A stretch of DNA of 64,000 nucleotides from an uncultured Eisenbergiella sp. GTDB lineage: Bacteria; Bacillota; Clostridia; Lachnospirales; Lachnospiraceae. Below are positions 16,454 through 24,913 of this stretch, one piece after another. A program made the position numbers and the translations under genes. Where the stretch lies: contig CAJUEL010000019.1 in the NCBI GenBank assembly GCA_910585455.1, forward strand, positions 1 to 64,000, given 5' to 3'. Each line of letters begins with the position of its first letter. The stretch's first letter is position 1. Below the pieces are notes generated by a model that was not told the origin of the DNA, did not search any database, and saw only the letters and a list, made by a program, of their open reading frames with translations.

Positions 16454-17989
16454 TTATAAAACCCGCTTCTGCCGGATCACGGGGCGAATGCTGTAAACCT
16501 CTTTAAAGAAGTCCGCCCTCGTGTCAAACAGCCCCTTTTCCAGCGTCATATCCTCCGGCGTATTCACGGTGATGATCAGCTCATCCTCCTTTAAGGCTGC
16601 CTTCATGTCTTTGCATTTCTGCTTGTGGCTGGTATCCAGCGCATTGGATATCTGCAAAATCGCTGTCAGCTTGGCGATTGTCAGATATTCCTCCGTATCG
16701 ATGGAACCGCCCTCGCTGCTCTCGATCGCATAGTCAAATTCCAGATGATTGTATTTTACCACGTTCGCCACGATCTCCCGTTCCCGATGGGACAGGCCGA
16801 TGATCTCCGTGGACATGATGATCGCATAGGAGCACTCCCCCAGATTGAGCATGCTGATATATTTGCCGCAGTCATGCAGCAGCGTCGCGATGCGCAGAAG
16901 CAGCCGTTCCCGGTTTCCCAGCCCGTGCACCTTTTTTAAGCTGTCAAAAATCGTCATGGCAATCTGCTCCAATGCCTCTCCTCTGCGTTTGCTGCCCATA
17001 TAACGCTTGCTGATGCCCTTCGCGCAGGTTATGATATCCTGCTCAAAATCATGGACCTGGGTGAGGATTTTCCTTTTTTCCGCATATTCGTATGCCATAC
17101 CGTCACACAGCGACACCCCCGGCGCCCAGATCAGCTTCGCATCCGTCAACGCCGCGACCTGTTTGACGATTGTGGAGGAAATCCGCAGAAGCTGCACCTT
17201 TTCCTCCGGCGTATCAAACCTTCTGGCAATCTCCTCATCCGTATGCTCCTGCAAAAAGCCCAGATAGGTCAAAAGGGACGCCCGGTCCGCGTAGCCCGCC
17301 TGTCCGTCAGTCAGCTTTTTCTGTATGATGTCGGAAATATAGTCATCCACCACGATGATATTTTCGATGTTCCTGTCCTTTAAATACATCTTTTTAAACA
17401 CGCCAAGCTGCCCGGCCAGTAGCTCCTCCAAAAGCTCCTCATACCGGGAGGGACGGACGTTTAAATGATGAAGCTTTTCCTGCAGCCGCAAAACGCCCAG
17501 CCGCAGATTCTGGGTGGAGGAAAGCTTATCCTTATCAAACAGGGAAATCTGGATGCTCCCGCCGCCGATATCCAGCACGACGGTTCCCTTTTCGATGATC
17601 TTTTCAAAGTATTCCCCCCGGGAGGCGATGGATTTGTAATCCAGGAAACGCTGCTCGGAGTTGCTCAGCACCTCAATTTTTACGCCGGTGCGCTGCATGA
17701 TCTGATCCAGCACCATCGCCGTATTCTTGATCTCCCGGATCGCGCTGGTGCCGTATGCCTTATATTCATCCACCCTGTAGCTGTCCATGATGGATACGAA
17801 CTCCCGCAGCACCAGACAGAGCTCATCCATCTTCTCATGGCTCACCTTTCCGGTCACATAGGTATCGCTTCCCAGATCCAGCCGGTTTCTGACGCAGTCC
17901 ACCTCCCGGATCCCGTTGGCTTTTGATATGGTAAAAATTTTTAGCGATTGTTCATAAGAGCCTAAATCAATGGCTGCAAAGGTTTTCAT
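16454..17989 (-). CDS. ppx: Ppx/GppA-type exopolyphosphatase with C-terminal HD domain
   Basis: A 511-residue Ppx/GppA phosphatase. The actin-like ATPase fold begins at FAAIDLGSYEQSLKIF, with the second phosphate loop VLDIGGGSIQISLF at about 140. The C-terminal third is an HD-type domain (LLHDCGKYISMLNLGECSYAIIMS, then HREREIVANVVKYNH) like that of Ppx or of bacterial GppA-HD proteins. It should remove terminal phosphates from polyphosphate or pppGpp; pairing with ppk1 favours polyphosphate. Its start overlaps the AAA ATPase stop by four bases. Confidence 0.92.
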   Translation of the reverse strand: MKTFAAIDLGSYEQSLKIFTISKANGIREVDCVRNRLDLGSDTYVTGKVSHEKMDELCLVLREFVSIMDSYRVDEYKAYGTSAIREIKNTAMVLDQIMQRTGVKIEVLSNSEQRFLDYKSIASRGEYFEKIIEKGTVVLDIGGGSIQISLFDKDKLSSTQNLRLGVLRLQEKLHHLNVRPSRYEELLEELLAGQLGVFKKMYLKDRNIENIIVVDDYISDIIQKKLTDGQAGYADRASLLTYLGFLQEHTDEEIARRFDTPEEKVQLLRISSTIVKQVAALTDAKLIWAPGVSLCDGMAYEYAEKRKILTQVHDFEQDIITCAKGISKRYMGSKRRGEALEQIAMTIFDSLKKVHGLGNRERLLLRIATLLHDCGKYISMLNLGECSYAIIMSTEIIGLSHREREIVANVVKYNHLEFDYAIESSEGGSIDTEEYLTIAKLTAILQISNALDTSHKQKCKDMKAALKEDELIITVNTPEDMTLEKGLFDTRADFFKEVYSIRPVIRQKRVL

Positions 17990-19281
17990 GTGCGCTCCTT
18001 TCCGAGCAGATAATCCACAAACTGCTGCGCGGTCCTGCCGGATAAGCCGCCGTGGGACAGCTCCCAGCGGTTTGCCTGTAAAAACAGCTCCTCCTGCGGC
18101 ATATCGATGCCCGACCGCTCTGCGAGCACCTGCAAAATCTCCTGAAACTGCTTTTTGTCCGGGGAACCGAAATAAATGGTCACGCCGAAACGGTATACCA
18201 GGGAAAGCTTTTCCTGCACCGTGTCATTGGTGTGCAGCTCCTCGTCCCGCTCCTGCTTATCCCGAAAGCTCTCCCGGATCAGGTGCCGCCTGTTGGAGGT
18301 GGCATAGATCAGCACGTTCTGCGGCTTTTTCTCCAGACCGCCCTCGATGACCGCCTTTAAATATTTATATTCCGTTTCAAATTCCTCGAAGCTTAAGTCG
18401 TCCATATAAATGATGAATTTATAATTCCTGTTTTTGATCTGCGCGATCACATCATGCAGATCCTTAAACTGATGCCTGTACACTTCAATGATACGCAGTC
18501 CCCTGTCGTAATATTCGTTGGCGATCGCCTTGATGCAGGAGGATTTCCCCGTGCCGGCATCGCCGAACAGCAGGCAGTTATTCGCCTTTCTCCCGCTCAC
18601 AAAGGCTTCCGTATTCTCAACCAGCTTCTGCTTTTGCAGCTCATACCCCACCAGGTCGGAAAGCTTCACATGGGCGATGTTTAAAATCGGCTCGATCCGG
18701 ACGCCTCCTTCTCCCCGTTCCACCCGGAACGCCTTGTGCAGCCCGAATTTGCCCACGCCGTACTCCCTGTAAAATTCCGTCAGCGTGCGCTTCATCTCCT
18801 CCGGCGTGTCGTTCTGCCCAAGCTGCCCGGCCAGCGTGCAGATCCGATCCCGGATTCTTAAATTGTACACCCGGCTTTCCTGCGCGTTGCCCTCATAGGA
18901 GAGCGCCAGATCGAAGTCCCGCACACAAAGCGCCTCGGCAGCCTTTCCGAAATCGAACGCAAACAGCTCCCGGAATATGGCGATATCATGGAGCGCGGCG
19001 CGGTTTACCGATCCTGCTACCTCGCCCCGGATCTCACAGGCGCAGCTATAGCTGTTCTCATGGTTCACCAGCAGATTGGCAAGATAGCAGTGCCACAGAT
19101 TTCCCCGAAAGCCATGGCTGCCTGCCAGCTTAAGCAGCCGGTTCATACAGGCATATAAAAGCGCCGCCCGGTCTTCCGGATTGTAATAGTCATTGTCGAA
19201 GTTTTCCATCAGCCACACCATATCCGAAAGCAGCGCGCCGTCTTCAAACTCCCTGTATAAAATCAATTCTTCTGTTTTCAT
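17986..19281 (-). CDS. DUF815-type AAA ATPase
   Basis: A 431-residue ATP-binding protein. An N-terminal helical region of about 200 residues is followed by a P-loop ATPase: Walker A LLFGDAGTGKSS, Walker B FIIYMDDLSFE, a sensor-1 type ATSNRRHL and an arginine-rich segment RESFRDKQERDEE. This is the DUF815 family, seen widely in Clostridia without a settled function. The ATG at 19281 follows AGAGGAAAATGC; the slightly longer frame would begin at a TTG. It is the first gene of the ppx-ppk1-maf-HAD operon and is translationally coupled to ppx, so a role in polyphosphate or stress physiology is an inference from context. Confidence 0.88.
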   Translation of the reverse strand: MKTEELILYREFEDGALLSDMVWLMENFDNDYYNPEDRAALLYACMNRLLKLAGSHGFRGNLWHCYLANLLVNHENSYSCACEIRGEVAGSVNRAALHDIAIFRELFAFDFGKAAEALCVRDFDLALSYEGNAQESRVYNLRIRDRICTLAGQLGQNDTPEEMKRTLTEFYREYGVGKFGLHKAFRVERGEGGVRIEPILNIAHVKLSDLVGYELQKQKLVENTEAFVSGRKANNCLLFGDAGTGKSSCIKAIANEYYDRGLRIIEVYRHQFKDLHDVIAQIKNRNYKFIIYMDDLSFEEFETEYKYLKAVIEGGLEKKPQNVLIYATSNRRHLIRESFRDKQERDEELHTNDTVQEKLSLVYRFGVTIYFGSPDKKQFQEILQVLAERSGIDMPQEELFLQANRWELSHGGLSGRTAQQFVDYLLGKERT

Positions 19282-19357
19282 GCATTTTCCTCTTGACAAA
19301 ACAAATTATTTTCGCTATTCTGGATATAAAGAAGAAACGAAGTTTACTACCGTACGG

Positions 19358-19882
19358 CTATTGCTTAAGCGGCTTGCTCGTTTCTTTTTTTGTTCTCACA
19401 AAATCATATAAATACAATTTTCCATCCGCATCACACCTCACAAGCATTCTTGTCGAAAAAATATTATACCGCTCCAAAAAACCGTTCGCATCATAAACAG
19501 GCAATCCAAATTGAGTATCATATCTATGCCATCCATATCGGGCTTTTGCGCCATGCTTTTCCTGATAATCAGGATAGATCGCTCTCTTTGTCGCAGTCTG
19601 AACCAATTCACACAAGGCGGCAGCTATGTTCGCTTTTGCCTTTATGTTTGCGCCTTTCAACGCCCTGGTATCCACGGAATGACAAAACTCATCAGGAAAA
19701 TCAGTCCCAATATATATTCTTTCGGCAGTTTCTTCAATTACAAAACTTTTTCCAATATATCCTTTCAGATATTCTTCAATTATTTTCCAGTCTGTTTTTC
19801 TACGTGACTGAAACAGGATGTTGTGGATCTGTACCGTTTTTCTTCCTTCCGTCTCCACAATAAAATTGTCTTTTATATCCAA
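19358..19882 (-). CDS. uncharacterised AT-rich gene, 174 aa
   Basis: A 174-residue protein with no signal peptide or membrane helix. It starts at a TTG behind AAGGAAAGGAAGA. It is AT-richer than its neighbours and may be acquired. The shape is reminiscent of phage- or mobile-element-linked nuclease-like domains of the barnase/EndoU/RelE type (a basic helix followed by short strands and a conserved GTDFPDEF turn, then KHGAKARYGWHRYD), but this is only an impression and no catalytic set can be assigned. It lies 76 bases upstream of the AAA ATPase gene and downstream of pheA. Confidence 0.65.
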   Translation of the reverse strand: MDIKDNFIVETEGRKTVQIHNILFQSRRKTDWKIIEEYLKGYIGKSFVIEETAERIYIGTDFPDEFCHSVDTRALKGANIKAKANIAAALCELVQTATKRAIYPDYQEKHGAKARYGWHRYDTQFGLPVYDANGFLERYNIFSTRMLVRCDADGKLYLYDFVRTKKETSKPLKQ

Positions 19883-19959
19883 AATCTTCCTTTCCTTGTA
19901 ATGATTCAGCCCAGGACTTTACATTTACTGCCAAATCCGTGAGAATATGTAAACATTCA

Positions 19960-21084
19960 TCAGTAATTCCCCAGTATTTTCATGTTGGATGCCTCTTCCC
20001 GAAGTCCCCTGAGCGCATTTTTTACAGCGCCGTCGGCAAGATTCCCCTCAAAGTCTATAAAGAACCGGTATTCCCAGGTGCGCCCTTCGATCGGACGGCT
20101 TTCAATCTTGGTCATATTCAGATTGTTGTAAATAAAATGGGACAGCATATGGTACAGGGAGCCGCTCTCATGAGGCACCTCGAAGCACAGGCTCACCTTT
20201 TTCGCGTCCTTTCTGAATATCTTCTGGTTTGTCACGATGATGAAGCGCGTGGAATTGGAGGAAACATTGTTGACCGGCTTTTCCAGAACGGAAAGCCCGT
20301 AAACCTTCCCCGCATATTCGCTGGCGATCGCCGCCTGGTCGGTGCGCCCCTCATCCGCAACCTTTCTCGCCGCAAAAGCGTTATTCGGCATGGAAATCTG
20401 CTGCCATCCGTGATTTCCCAGATAACGGGAGCTCTGCATCAGCGACTGGGGATGGGAATAGACTGTCCTGATATCGGCAAGCTCTGCCCCCGGCACGCCC
20501 AGCAGGCAATGCTCGATGGGGATGATCTGCTCGCCCACAATATAGTTCTCAAATTCCACCAAAAGATCATAAATCTCGCTCACAATGCCCGCCGTGGAAT
20601 TCTCGATAGGCAAAACAGCAAAATCCGCGCTCCCCTCGTCGATGGCGCTCATGGCGTCACGGAAGGTGTCCACATGAATGCTGTCGATCTGTTCCCCGAA
20701 GTAACGCACCATTGCCGCCTGGGAATAGGCGCCCTCCGCGCCCTGGAACACCACCCGGACCTTTCCCGTCTCCAGCTCGTCCACGCTGATGAAGGGCAGC
20801 CTGCCGCCCGACCCATGCGCGTTCAACAGCTGATACTGCAGCTTCCGGCTCATGGACATGATCTGCTCAAACAGCTCCGTGATGCCATGGCTGTTGAACT
20901 CGTTGTGCGTCAGCGCGCGCACCGCAGCCAGCTTTTCCTCCTCCCTGGTCTTGTCAAACACCTTTTTCCCGTTCTCAATCTTGTAACGGGCGACCTGTCC
21001 ACAGATGTCCATCCTCTCCTCATAGAGCTTCACGATCTGCCGGTCAATATCGTCAATCTGCTTTCGCAGCTGCATCAAATCCAT
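19960..21084 (-). CDS. pheA: bifunctional chorismate mutase/prephenate dehydratase (P-protein)
   Basis: A 374-residue P-protein converting chorismate via prephenate to phenylpyruvate for phenylalanine synthesis. Residues 1-90 form the AroQ chorismate mutase (LRKQIDDIDRQIVKLYEER). About 105-285 form the prephenate dehydratase (VVFQGAEGAYSQAA, LPIENSTAG, VYSHPQSLMQ, NSTRFIIV). The C-terminus is an ACT domain with the phenylalanine-binding ESRP motif. The start at 21084 was chosen because GGAGG lies nine bases upstream and the mutase domain begins there; a longer frame reaches 21162. A long structured leader with competing hairpins lies upstream. Confidence 0.95.
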   Translation of the reverse strand: MDLMQLRKQIDDIDRQIVKLYEERMDICGQVARYKIENGKKVFDKTREEEKLAAVRALTHNEFNSHGITELFEQIMSMSRKLQYQLLNAHGSGGRLPFISVDELETGKVRVVFQGAEGAYSQAAMVRYFGEQIDSIHVDTFRDAMSAIDEGSADFAVLPIENSTAGIVSEIYDLLVEFENYIVGEQIIPIEHCLLGVPGAELADIRTVYSHPQSLMQSSRYLGNHGWQQISMPNNAFAARKVADEGRTDQAAIASEYAGKVYGLSVLEKPVNNVSSNSTRFIIVTNQKIFRKDAKKVSLCFEVPHESGSLYHMLSHFIYNNLNMTKIESRPIEGRTWEYRFFIDFEGNLADGAVKNALRGLREEASNMKILGNY

Positions 21085-21109
21085 CCGGATTGTCCTCCAT
21101 TCCATCCTA

Positions 21110-21275
21110 CACCGCAGTGCCGGAAAATTTTTGTAACAGTTCAGCCAGGTCTGCGCATTCATTGCGCAGACCGTGAGAAATCGTATTGGCAGCAGGCATC
21201 CGCCCTATCGCGCAGCGATTTTCATGGGCGGGTGCTATAACAGTTCAGACAAGTCTGAACTGTTATAAATTTTTT
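21110..21275 (-). promoter_or_regulatory. structured 5' leader of pheA with competing hairpins
   Basis: On the minus strand a perfect 15-bp palindrome with a two-base loop (21236-21267) is followed by a 10-bp hairpin with five-base loop (GGTCTGCGCA/TGCGCAGACC, about 21150-21174) and then a second copy of CTGAACTGTTA (about 21134-21144). The 5' arm of the first hairpin (TAACAGTTCAG) can pair with either copy of CTGAACTGTTA, so two mutually exclusive structures are possible. No T-box motif and no phenylalanine-rich leader peptide were found. Read on the plus strand, the first palindrome is followed by a run of seven T, so it could also stop plus-strand transcription. Confidence 0.5.
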
Positions 21276-21328
21276 TACTATTTTACCACAGTTTGTATAA
21301 AAAATGAAGTTTGGAACATGATATTAGC

Positions 21329-21724
21329 ATGAAAAAATTATGGAAAGATTTTATCAGATGCGGCGCCATCGGATGGTGCATGGAAATACTGGTGACCTCC
21401 TGCGATGCCTTCCGGCGCCGGGAACCCACCCTCACCGGTCATACGTCCGTTTTGATGTTTCCCATTTACGGCGCGGCATGCCTCTTAAAGCCGCTGTGCA
21501 TCCTGCTTGCGGGCTTTCACTGGGTCGTGCGCGGGCTCATTTATATGAGCTGTATCTTCTCGATGGAATATGCCAGCGGGCGCTTTTTACAGAAAAAAGA
21601 AAAATGTCCGTGGAATTATGCCCGCTCCGGCTGGAATGTGCATCAGGTGATCCGCTTGGACTATGCGCCCGCATGGTTTTGCCTGGGACTGCTGTTTGAA
21701 AGGGTCGTCATGAAAAAGGAGTGA
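21329..21724 (+). CDS. putative membrane protein of the ABC_trans_CmpB family, 131 aa
   Basis: A 131-residue protein with three to four hydrophobic segments (CGAIGWCMEILVTS, SVLMFPIYGAACLLKPLCILLAG, LIYMSCIFSMEYASG, APAWFCLGLLFERVV). The pattern of a Trp/Glu near the first helix, the GHTSVLMFPIYG turn and the YARSGWNVHQVIRLDYAP loop fits the small proteins annotated as putative ABC transporter permeases (CmpB-like), whose function is not known. The ribosome site is weak. The gene is monocistronic and divergent from pheA, and a terminator at 21739-21772 follows it. Confidence 0.8.
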   Translation: MKKLWKDFIRCGAIGWCMEILVTSCDAFRRREPTLTGHTSVLMFPIYGAACLLKPLCILLAGFHWVVRGLIYMSCIFSMEYASGRFLQKKEKCPWNYARSGWNVHQVIRLDYAPAWFCLGLLFERVVMKKE

Positions 21725-21738
21725 GTGGCGGTAGTCGC

Positions 21739-21772
21739 AAACAGACCTGCCGGATCAGGCAGGTCTGTTTTT
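21739..21772 (+). terminator. intrinsic terminator overlapping the Nudix gene 3' end
   Basis: A 13-bp stem (AAACAGACCTGCC with GGCAGGTCTGTTT) and six-base loop is followed by TT on the plus strand. The stop codon of the convergent Nudix gene (21755-21757) lies in the loop. Confidence 0.85.
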
Positions 21773-22426
21773 CTCCCAGATTCCCGACACGAAAGCGATC
21801 AGCGCCATCCAGGTGGCCATGGGGTAAAAGATGCCCCCGTCATCACAGCCCTGCCTAAGGATCCGCTCCGCCTCCGCCTTTGTCAGCAGAACAAAGCCGT
21901 CAAAGCGTTCGGAGCCCACGGCTCCGTCCTGACTTAAAATGCTCAGCTCCTGCACGCTGGTCTCCACCAGAACAAAGGCGTTGCTCTCGTCCGTCATGCC
22001 CGGCGAGCTAAACAGAAACGGGCTTAAAATCTCCACCCTGTCGTGTTCGGCGATGACCAGACCGGTTTCCTCACGGATTTCCCGTATCGCGGTGCGCTTC
22101 ACCGCCTCTTCCCGCGGCAGTTCTTTCTCGTCGATGAGCCCTGCGGGCACGCCGAGCAGAAACTGACCTGCCGGATAACGATATTCTCTGCTCAAAAGGA
22201 GACGGGGCTCTTCCCCCTCCTGCAAAAGCACAAGAATGCAGCTCACCGCGTCAGGCAGCATTGTCCGGTATTCCAGGGCGGACTTCGTCGCGACAAGATC
22301 CTCCCTGCCCCGGCGGGTGGCATTGTAATAATGCTTTCCTTCCTCATATTGTAGATCATAAACGCCCAGGAACTTTGATTCAAAAAGAGGGGCTGCACAT
22401 TCCTTTGTGATAATCGGCTTATTCAT
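21755..22426 (-). CDS. Nudix hydrolase (ADP-ribose pyrophosphatase-like)
   Basis: A 223-residue Nudix-fold protein. The helix motif ends REIREETGL, with the glycine of the Nudix box (PAGLID) further upstream than usual: ten rather than five residues separate it from the first glutamate, so the box carries a short insertion. The strand order and the SPGMTDE loop after the box fit ADP-ribose/ADP-sugar pyrophosphatases. The start at 22426 follows GGGAGGAGTACTAT; a longer frame begins at 22474. It stands alone between the CmpB-like gene and the AAA/nuclease pair. Confidence 0.88.
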   Translation of the reverse strand: MNKPIITKECAAPLFESKFLGVYDLQYEEGKHYYNATRRGREDLVATKSALEYRTMLPDAVSCILVLLQEGEEPRLLLSREYRYPAGQFLLGVPAGLIDEKELPREEAVKRTAIREIREETGLVIAEHDRVEILSPFLFSSPGMTDESNAFVLVETSVQELSILSQDGAVGSERFDGFVLLTKAEAERILRQGCDDGGIFYPMATWMALIAFVSGIWEKNRPA

Positions 22427-22477
22427 ATAGTACTCCTCCCATTTACCTTGCTCCACTTCTTCATATGATACCATATT

Positions 22478-23050
22478 CTATGAGATTTTCTGAATGAGCG
22501 GATTGGGAGGTATATCATATAAAATCCGCAGGACTTTTCCTCTGAATCGAAAAGGCTTATGCCGCAAATTCATCTCTGTTTTCAGCGAGTCCATTTTATT
22601 GATCTTTTCACGCATTTTCCTATATTCTTCAAAATTTTTGTACTTCCCACTTAAGCCATATGCATCTGATACAAGATAAAGAAAGATATCCTTATATTTA
22701 TATCTGTCTTGAAGAAAGATTCCCGCAAACCGGTCAGACAGAAAATCAGAAATTGTATTCCTGAATTTTTCATGAATATCTCCGATTTTCAAAAACCTGG
22801 GACTGCTCACATTTTTCAATTCCAGCAAGTACATGACAAAAGCATCACATTCACAGTCCACAACTACCAGAAAATCGATCGCCTTTGGCGGCGTTGCAAG
22901 ATGCAGGCCGGCATAATAATCATCCACCTTTATAATCGCCAGTTGTTCCAAATCCAACTGTCCAGATATGCCAACACAGATCCCTTCATCCTCTATCGTT
23001 TCTTTCAAATATGGCTTAAGCGGCTTACAGGCCTTTATCTGTCGTACCAT
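22478..23050 (-). CDS. putative nuclease partner of the adjacent AAA ATPase, 190 aa
   Basis: A 190-residue AT-rich protein of no family I can name. The most telling stretch is around residues 57-80: Asp59, then a hydrophobic strand, Asp65, and LLELKNVSS with Glu77 and Lys79. D-(x)n-E-x-K on the edge of two strands is the pattern of the PD-(D/E)XK nuclease fold. The rest is mixed helix and strand with a basic C-terminus (LRHKPFRFRGKVLRIL). The ATG at 23050 has GGAGGAG eight bases upstream and lies five bases after the ATPase stop, so the two are translationally linked. The nuclease assignment is inference from the motif and the context. Confidence 0.65.
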   Translation of the reverse strand: MVRQIKACKPLKPYLKETIEDEGICVGISGQLDLEQLAIIKVDDYYAGLHLATPPKAIDFLVVVDCECDAFVMYLLELKNVSSPRFLKIGDIHEKFRNTISDFLSDRFAGIFLQDRYKYKDIFLYLVSDAYGLSGKYKNFEEYRKMREKINKMDSLKTEMNLRHKPFRFRGKVLRILYDIPPNPLIQKIS

Positions 23051-23055
23051 GTTTC

Positions 23056-24432
23056 TCACTCCTCCATATTCAGCTTCTGTATGATTTCTTCCCTCTCATT
23101 ATAAAGCCGTTCACTTGCGTCAATAAAGTTTTCATCATCTGCACCCAGTTCGTCTATCTGCAAAGCTTTCGATATGCTCCCTTCCTCCTCCTCCAGCAAT
23201 ACAATCGGCTGATATATATGATAATCCAGTTTTCCCCCCAATACCAGATTATTCAGCTTATTAAAAATGTAATTGCTGTGAGAGGATATGATCAGCTTCA
23301 CATCCGCACGAATCAGCTGTGCAAAAATTTCAATCAAAGCAATCTGATTATTGGGATGCAAATGCGCCTCCGGCTCTTCAATAAATAAAACAGATTTTCC
23401 CCGCTGTCCTTTCTGCCGCGTCGATATAATATATTTTAAAAAGGCAACAATTGGTGAAATCTCTGATACCATGGAGGAAACCTCCGTCATTTCAAAATCC
23501 ATGTCCGCATTTTCAGGACGATACTTTAACGCATTTTTACTGCGGTCGAAGGTTACCTTTCCCTTCAGGATTTCATTCTCTATCTGTGTAAAATATTCTG
23601 CCAATCCCACATTCATTTTAGGTCGGATATTTGACAAAGAAATAAAATAGTCGGATATCGGCTCTGAAATCCCGGGAAATTCTATTTTTTTAGTAAAATA
23701 TGCCCTGTTTTTCGACAATTCGGCTACAATTGATCCAAACGCATTCATCCCGCTATAAATTCCGGATCTAGATGCTGGAAGAAAATAAACATCCTCAAAC
23801 ATATCCTGAACAGAATTGATACAGTCGGACAATTCCTTTTGAATGTGTTCGCACATGATTGCAATCGGCTGTTGAATGTCAGACACAATGTATATATCCA
23901 AATACTTTCCATAATTTCTGGATTTATGGAAATCTGACTCGGTTCTTTTAAACCTTATTGTTTTTGCATGCATATTCCCTGTTATCATTTTCATTTTTAA
24001 ATCTATTTCAAATTCAAAATGCTTATGTTTCATCTTGATAACTGGGGTTTTATCCATCATTTTATCAAAATTTCCGAACGTATTACCGCAGGAATTTATA
24101 AATTCCGGCAACAGCATATTTCCCAGATTTTTATACACTTCACTTACAACAATATCCGTAACATCTTTCTCCGGTTCCTCCGAAGCTATAAAATGCCGCA
24201 CCGTTTCTTCCATTTTTGATATGTCGTATGAAATAAGCGCCATCCGATATTTTCCACTATGAGGGAAGGAATAAGCATATAAATTTTTCAGAAAAATCTT
24301 TAGCAGCAAATACACAATTTGCATCGCATATGATTTTCCGATATTATTGTTCCCATAGGTAACGATCAGATCCTTCTCCAAATCATAAGAGAATTTCTTA
24401 ATTGGTCCAAAACGTTCTATTTCGATCCTCAT
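23056..24432 (-). CDS. AAA/ABC-type ATPase, OLD/SMC-like, putative defence ATPase
   Basis: A 458-residue P-loop ATPase of the ABC/SMC-like group often annotated AAA_15/AAA_21. Walker A is GNNNIGKS at residues 27-34. The signature/Walker B region is far downstream, with LFIEEPEAHLHPNNQ followed by the SSHSNYIFNKL histidine loop. The middle half is long and helical. There is no TOPRIM domain as in OLD nucleases, so a separate effector is expected, and the next gene fits. The gene is AT-rich compared with flanking housekeeping genes, suggesting acquisition. ATPase-plus-nuclease pairs such as Gabija, Septu and PARIS are phage defence systems; this pair matches none of them that I recognise. Confidence 0.82.
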   Translation of the reverse strand: MRIEIERFGPIKKFSYDLEKDLIVTYGNNNIGKSYAMQIVYLLLKIFLKNLYAYSFPHSGKYRMALISYDISKMEETVRHFIASEEPEKDVTDIVVSEVYKNLGNMLLPEFINSCGNTFGNFDKMMDKTPVIKMKHKHFEFEIDLKMKMITGNMHAKTIRFKRTESDFHKSRNYGKYLDIYIVSDIQQPIAIMCEHIQKELSDCINSVQDMFEDVYFLPASRSGIYSGMNAFGSIVAELSKNRAYFTKKIEFPGISEPISDYFISLSNIRPKMNVGLAEYFTQIENEILKGKVTFDRSKNALKYRPENADMDFEMTEVSSMVSEISPIVAFLKYIISTRQKGQRGKSVLFIEEPEAHLHPNNQIALIEIFAQLIRADVKLIISSHSNYIFNKLNNLVLGGKLDYHIYQPIVLLEEEEGSISKALQIDELGADDENFIDASERLYNEREEIIQKLNMEE

Positions 24433-24462
24433 AAACTTTATTACCTTTCCATCAAAATTGAT

Positions 24463-24840
24463 TCAATCATCCTCATCCTCTTCCATTTCCATATCCCCCG
24501 CACCGATATCGAGCATATTCATCGTGCGGCGTTTCCTCCGCGCCTGCTCGGACGCCTCCAGAATGAAGTCCTTGATCTCTTTGGAGTTTTTCACATGGGA
24601 GATATAAAGCTCCCGGTCCGTCGTGTCGCCGGTGTAGCATTTCACGGTGCCCAGCCCGAAAATGCGTTCGCCAAAGGAACGGATGAGCTCCACATCCTGC
24701 ACCTTATACATGTAACAGTCATTTTCCCGCCTGTTAAAAAAGCCCTCATCCACCGTGATCAGATCTTCCTTGATATGATACACGGTAAACGTGAAGGGAA
24801 GTCCCAAAAAGCTCCACCTTTTTCTCTCTGTAAATTCCAT
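24463..24840 (-). CDS. bacterial PH-domain protein, 125 aa
   Basis: A 125-residue protein whose first about 95 residues form a YdbT/bPH_2-like pleckstrin-homology fold (an alternating strand pattern, FTVYHIKEDLITVDEGFFNRRENDCYMYKVQDVELIRSF). This is followed by a charged helix (DFILEASEQARRKRRT) and an acidic tail. There is no membrane segment. It lies 30 bases upstream of the AAA ATPase gene and 73 bases after a serine hydrolase gene; whether it belongs with either is unclear. Base composition looks more like the hydrolase side than the AT-rich ATPase side. Confidence 0.75.
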   Translation of the reverse strand: MEFTERKRWSFLGLPFTFTVYHIKEDLITVDEGFFNRRENDCYMYKVQDVELIRSFGERIFGLGTVKCYTGDTTDRELYISHVKNSKEIKDFILEASEQARRKRRTMNMLDIGAGDMEMEEDEDD

Positions 24841-24913
24841 TCCGCATTCCTCCCGATTGTTTTTTCTTTTGTATGCACAGTCACCGTCATTTCTGTAATT
24901 TCATGGCATTCCT

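Noticed and set aside
19939..21240. 433-codon plus-strand frame opposite pheA
   Set aside because: Antisense shadow of a well-defined P-protein; no ribosome site or recognisable domain.
21085..21330. T-box leader for pheA
   Set aside because: No TGGNACCGCG-type T-box sequence; the hairpins present do not form the T-box architecture.
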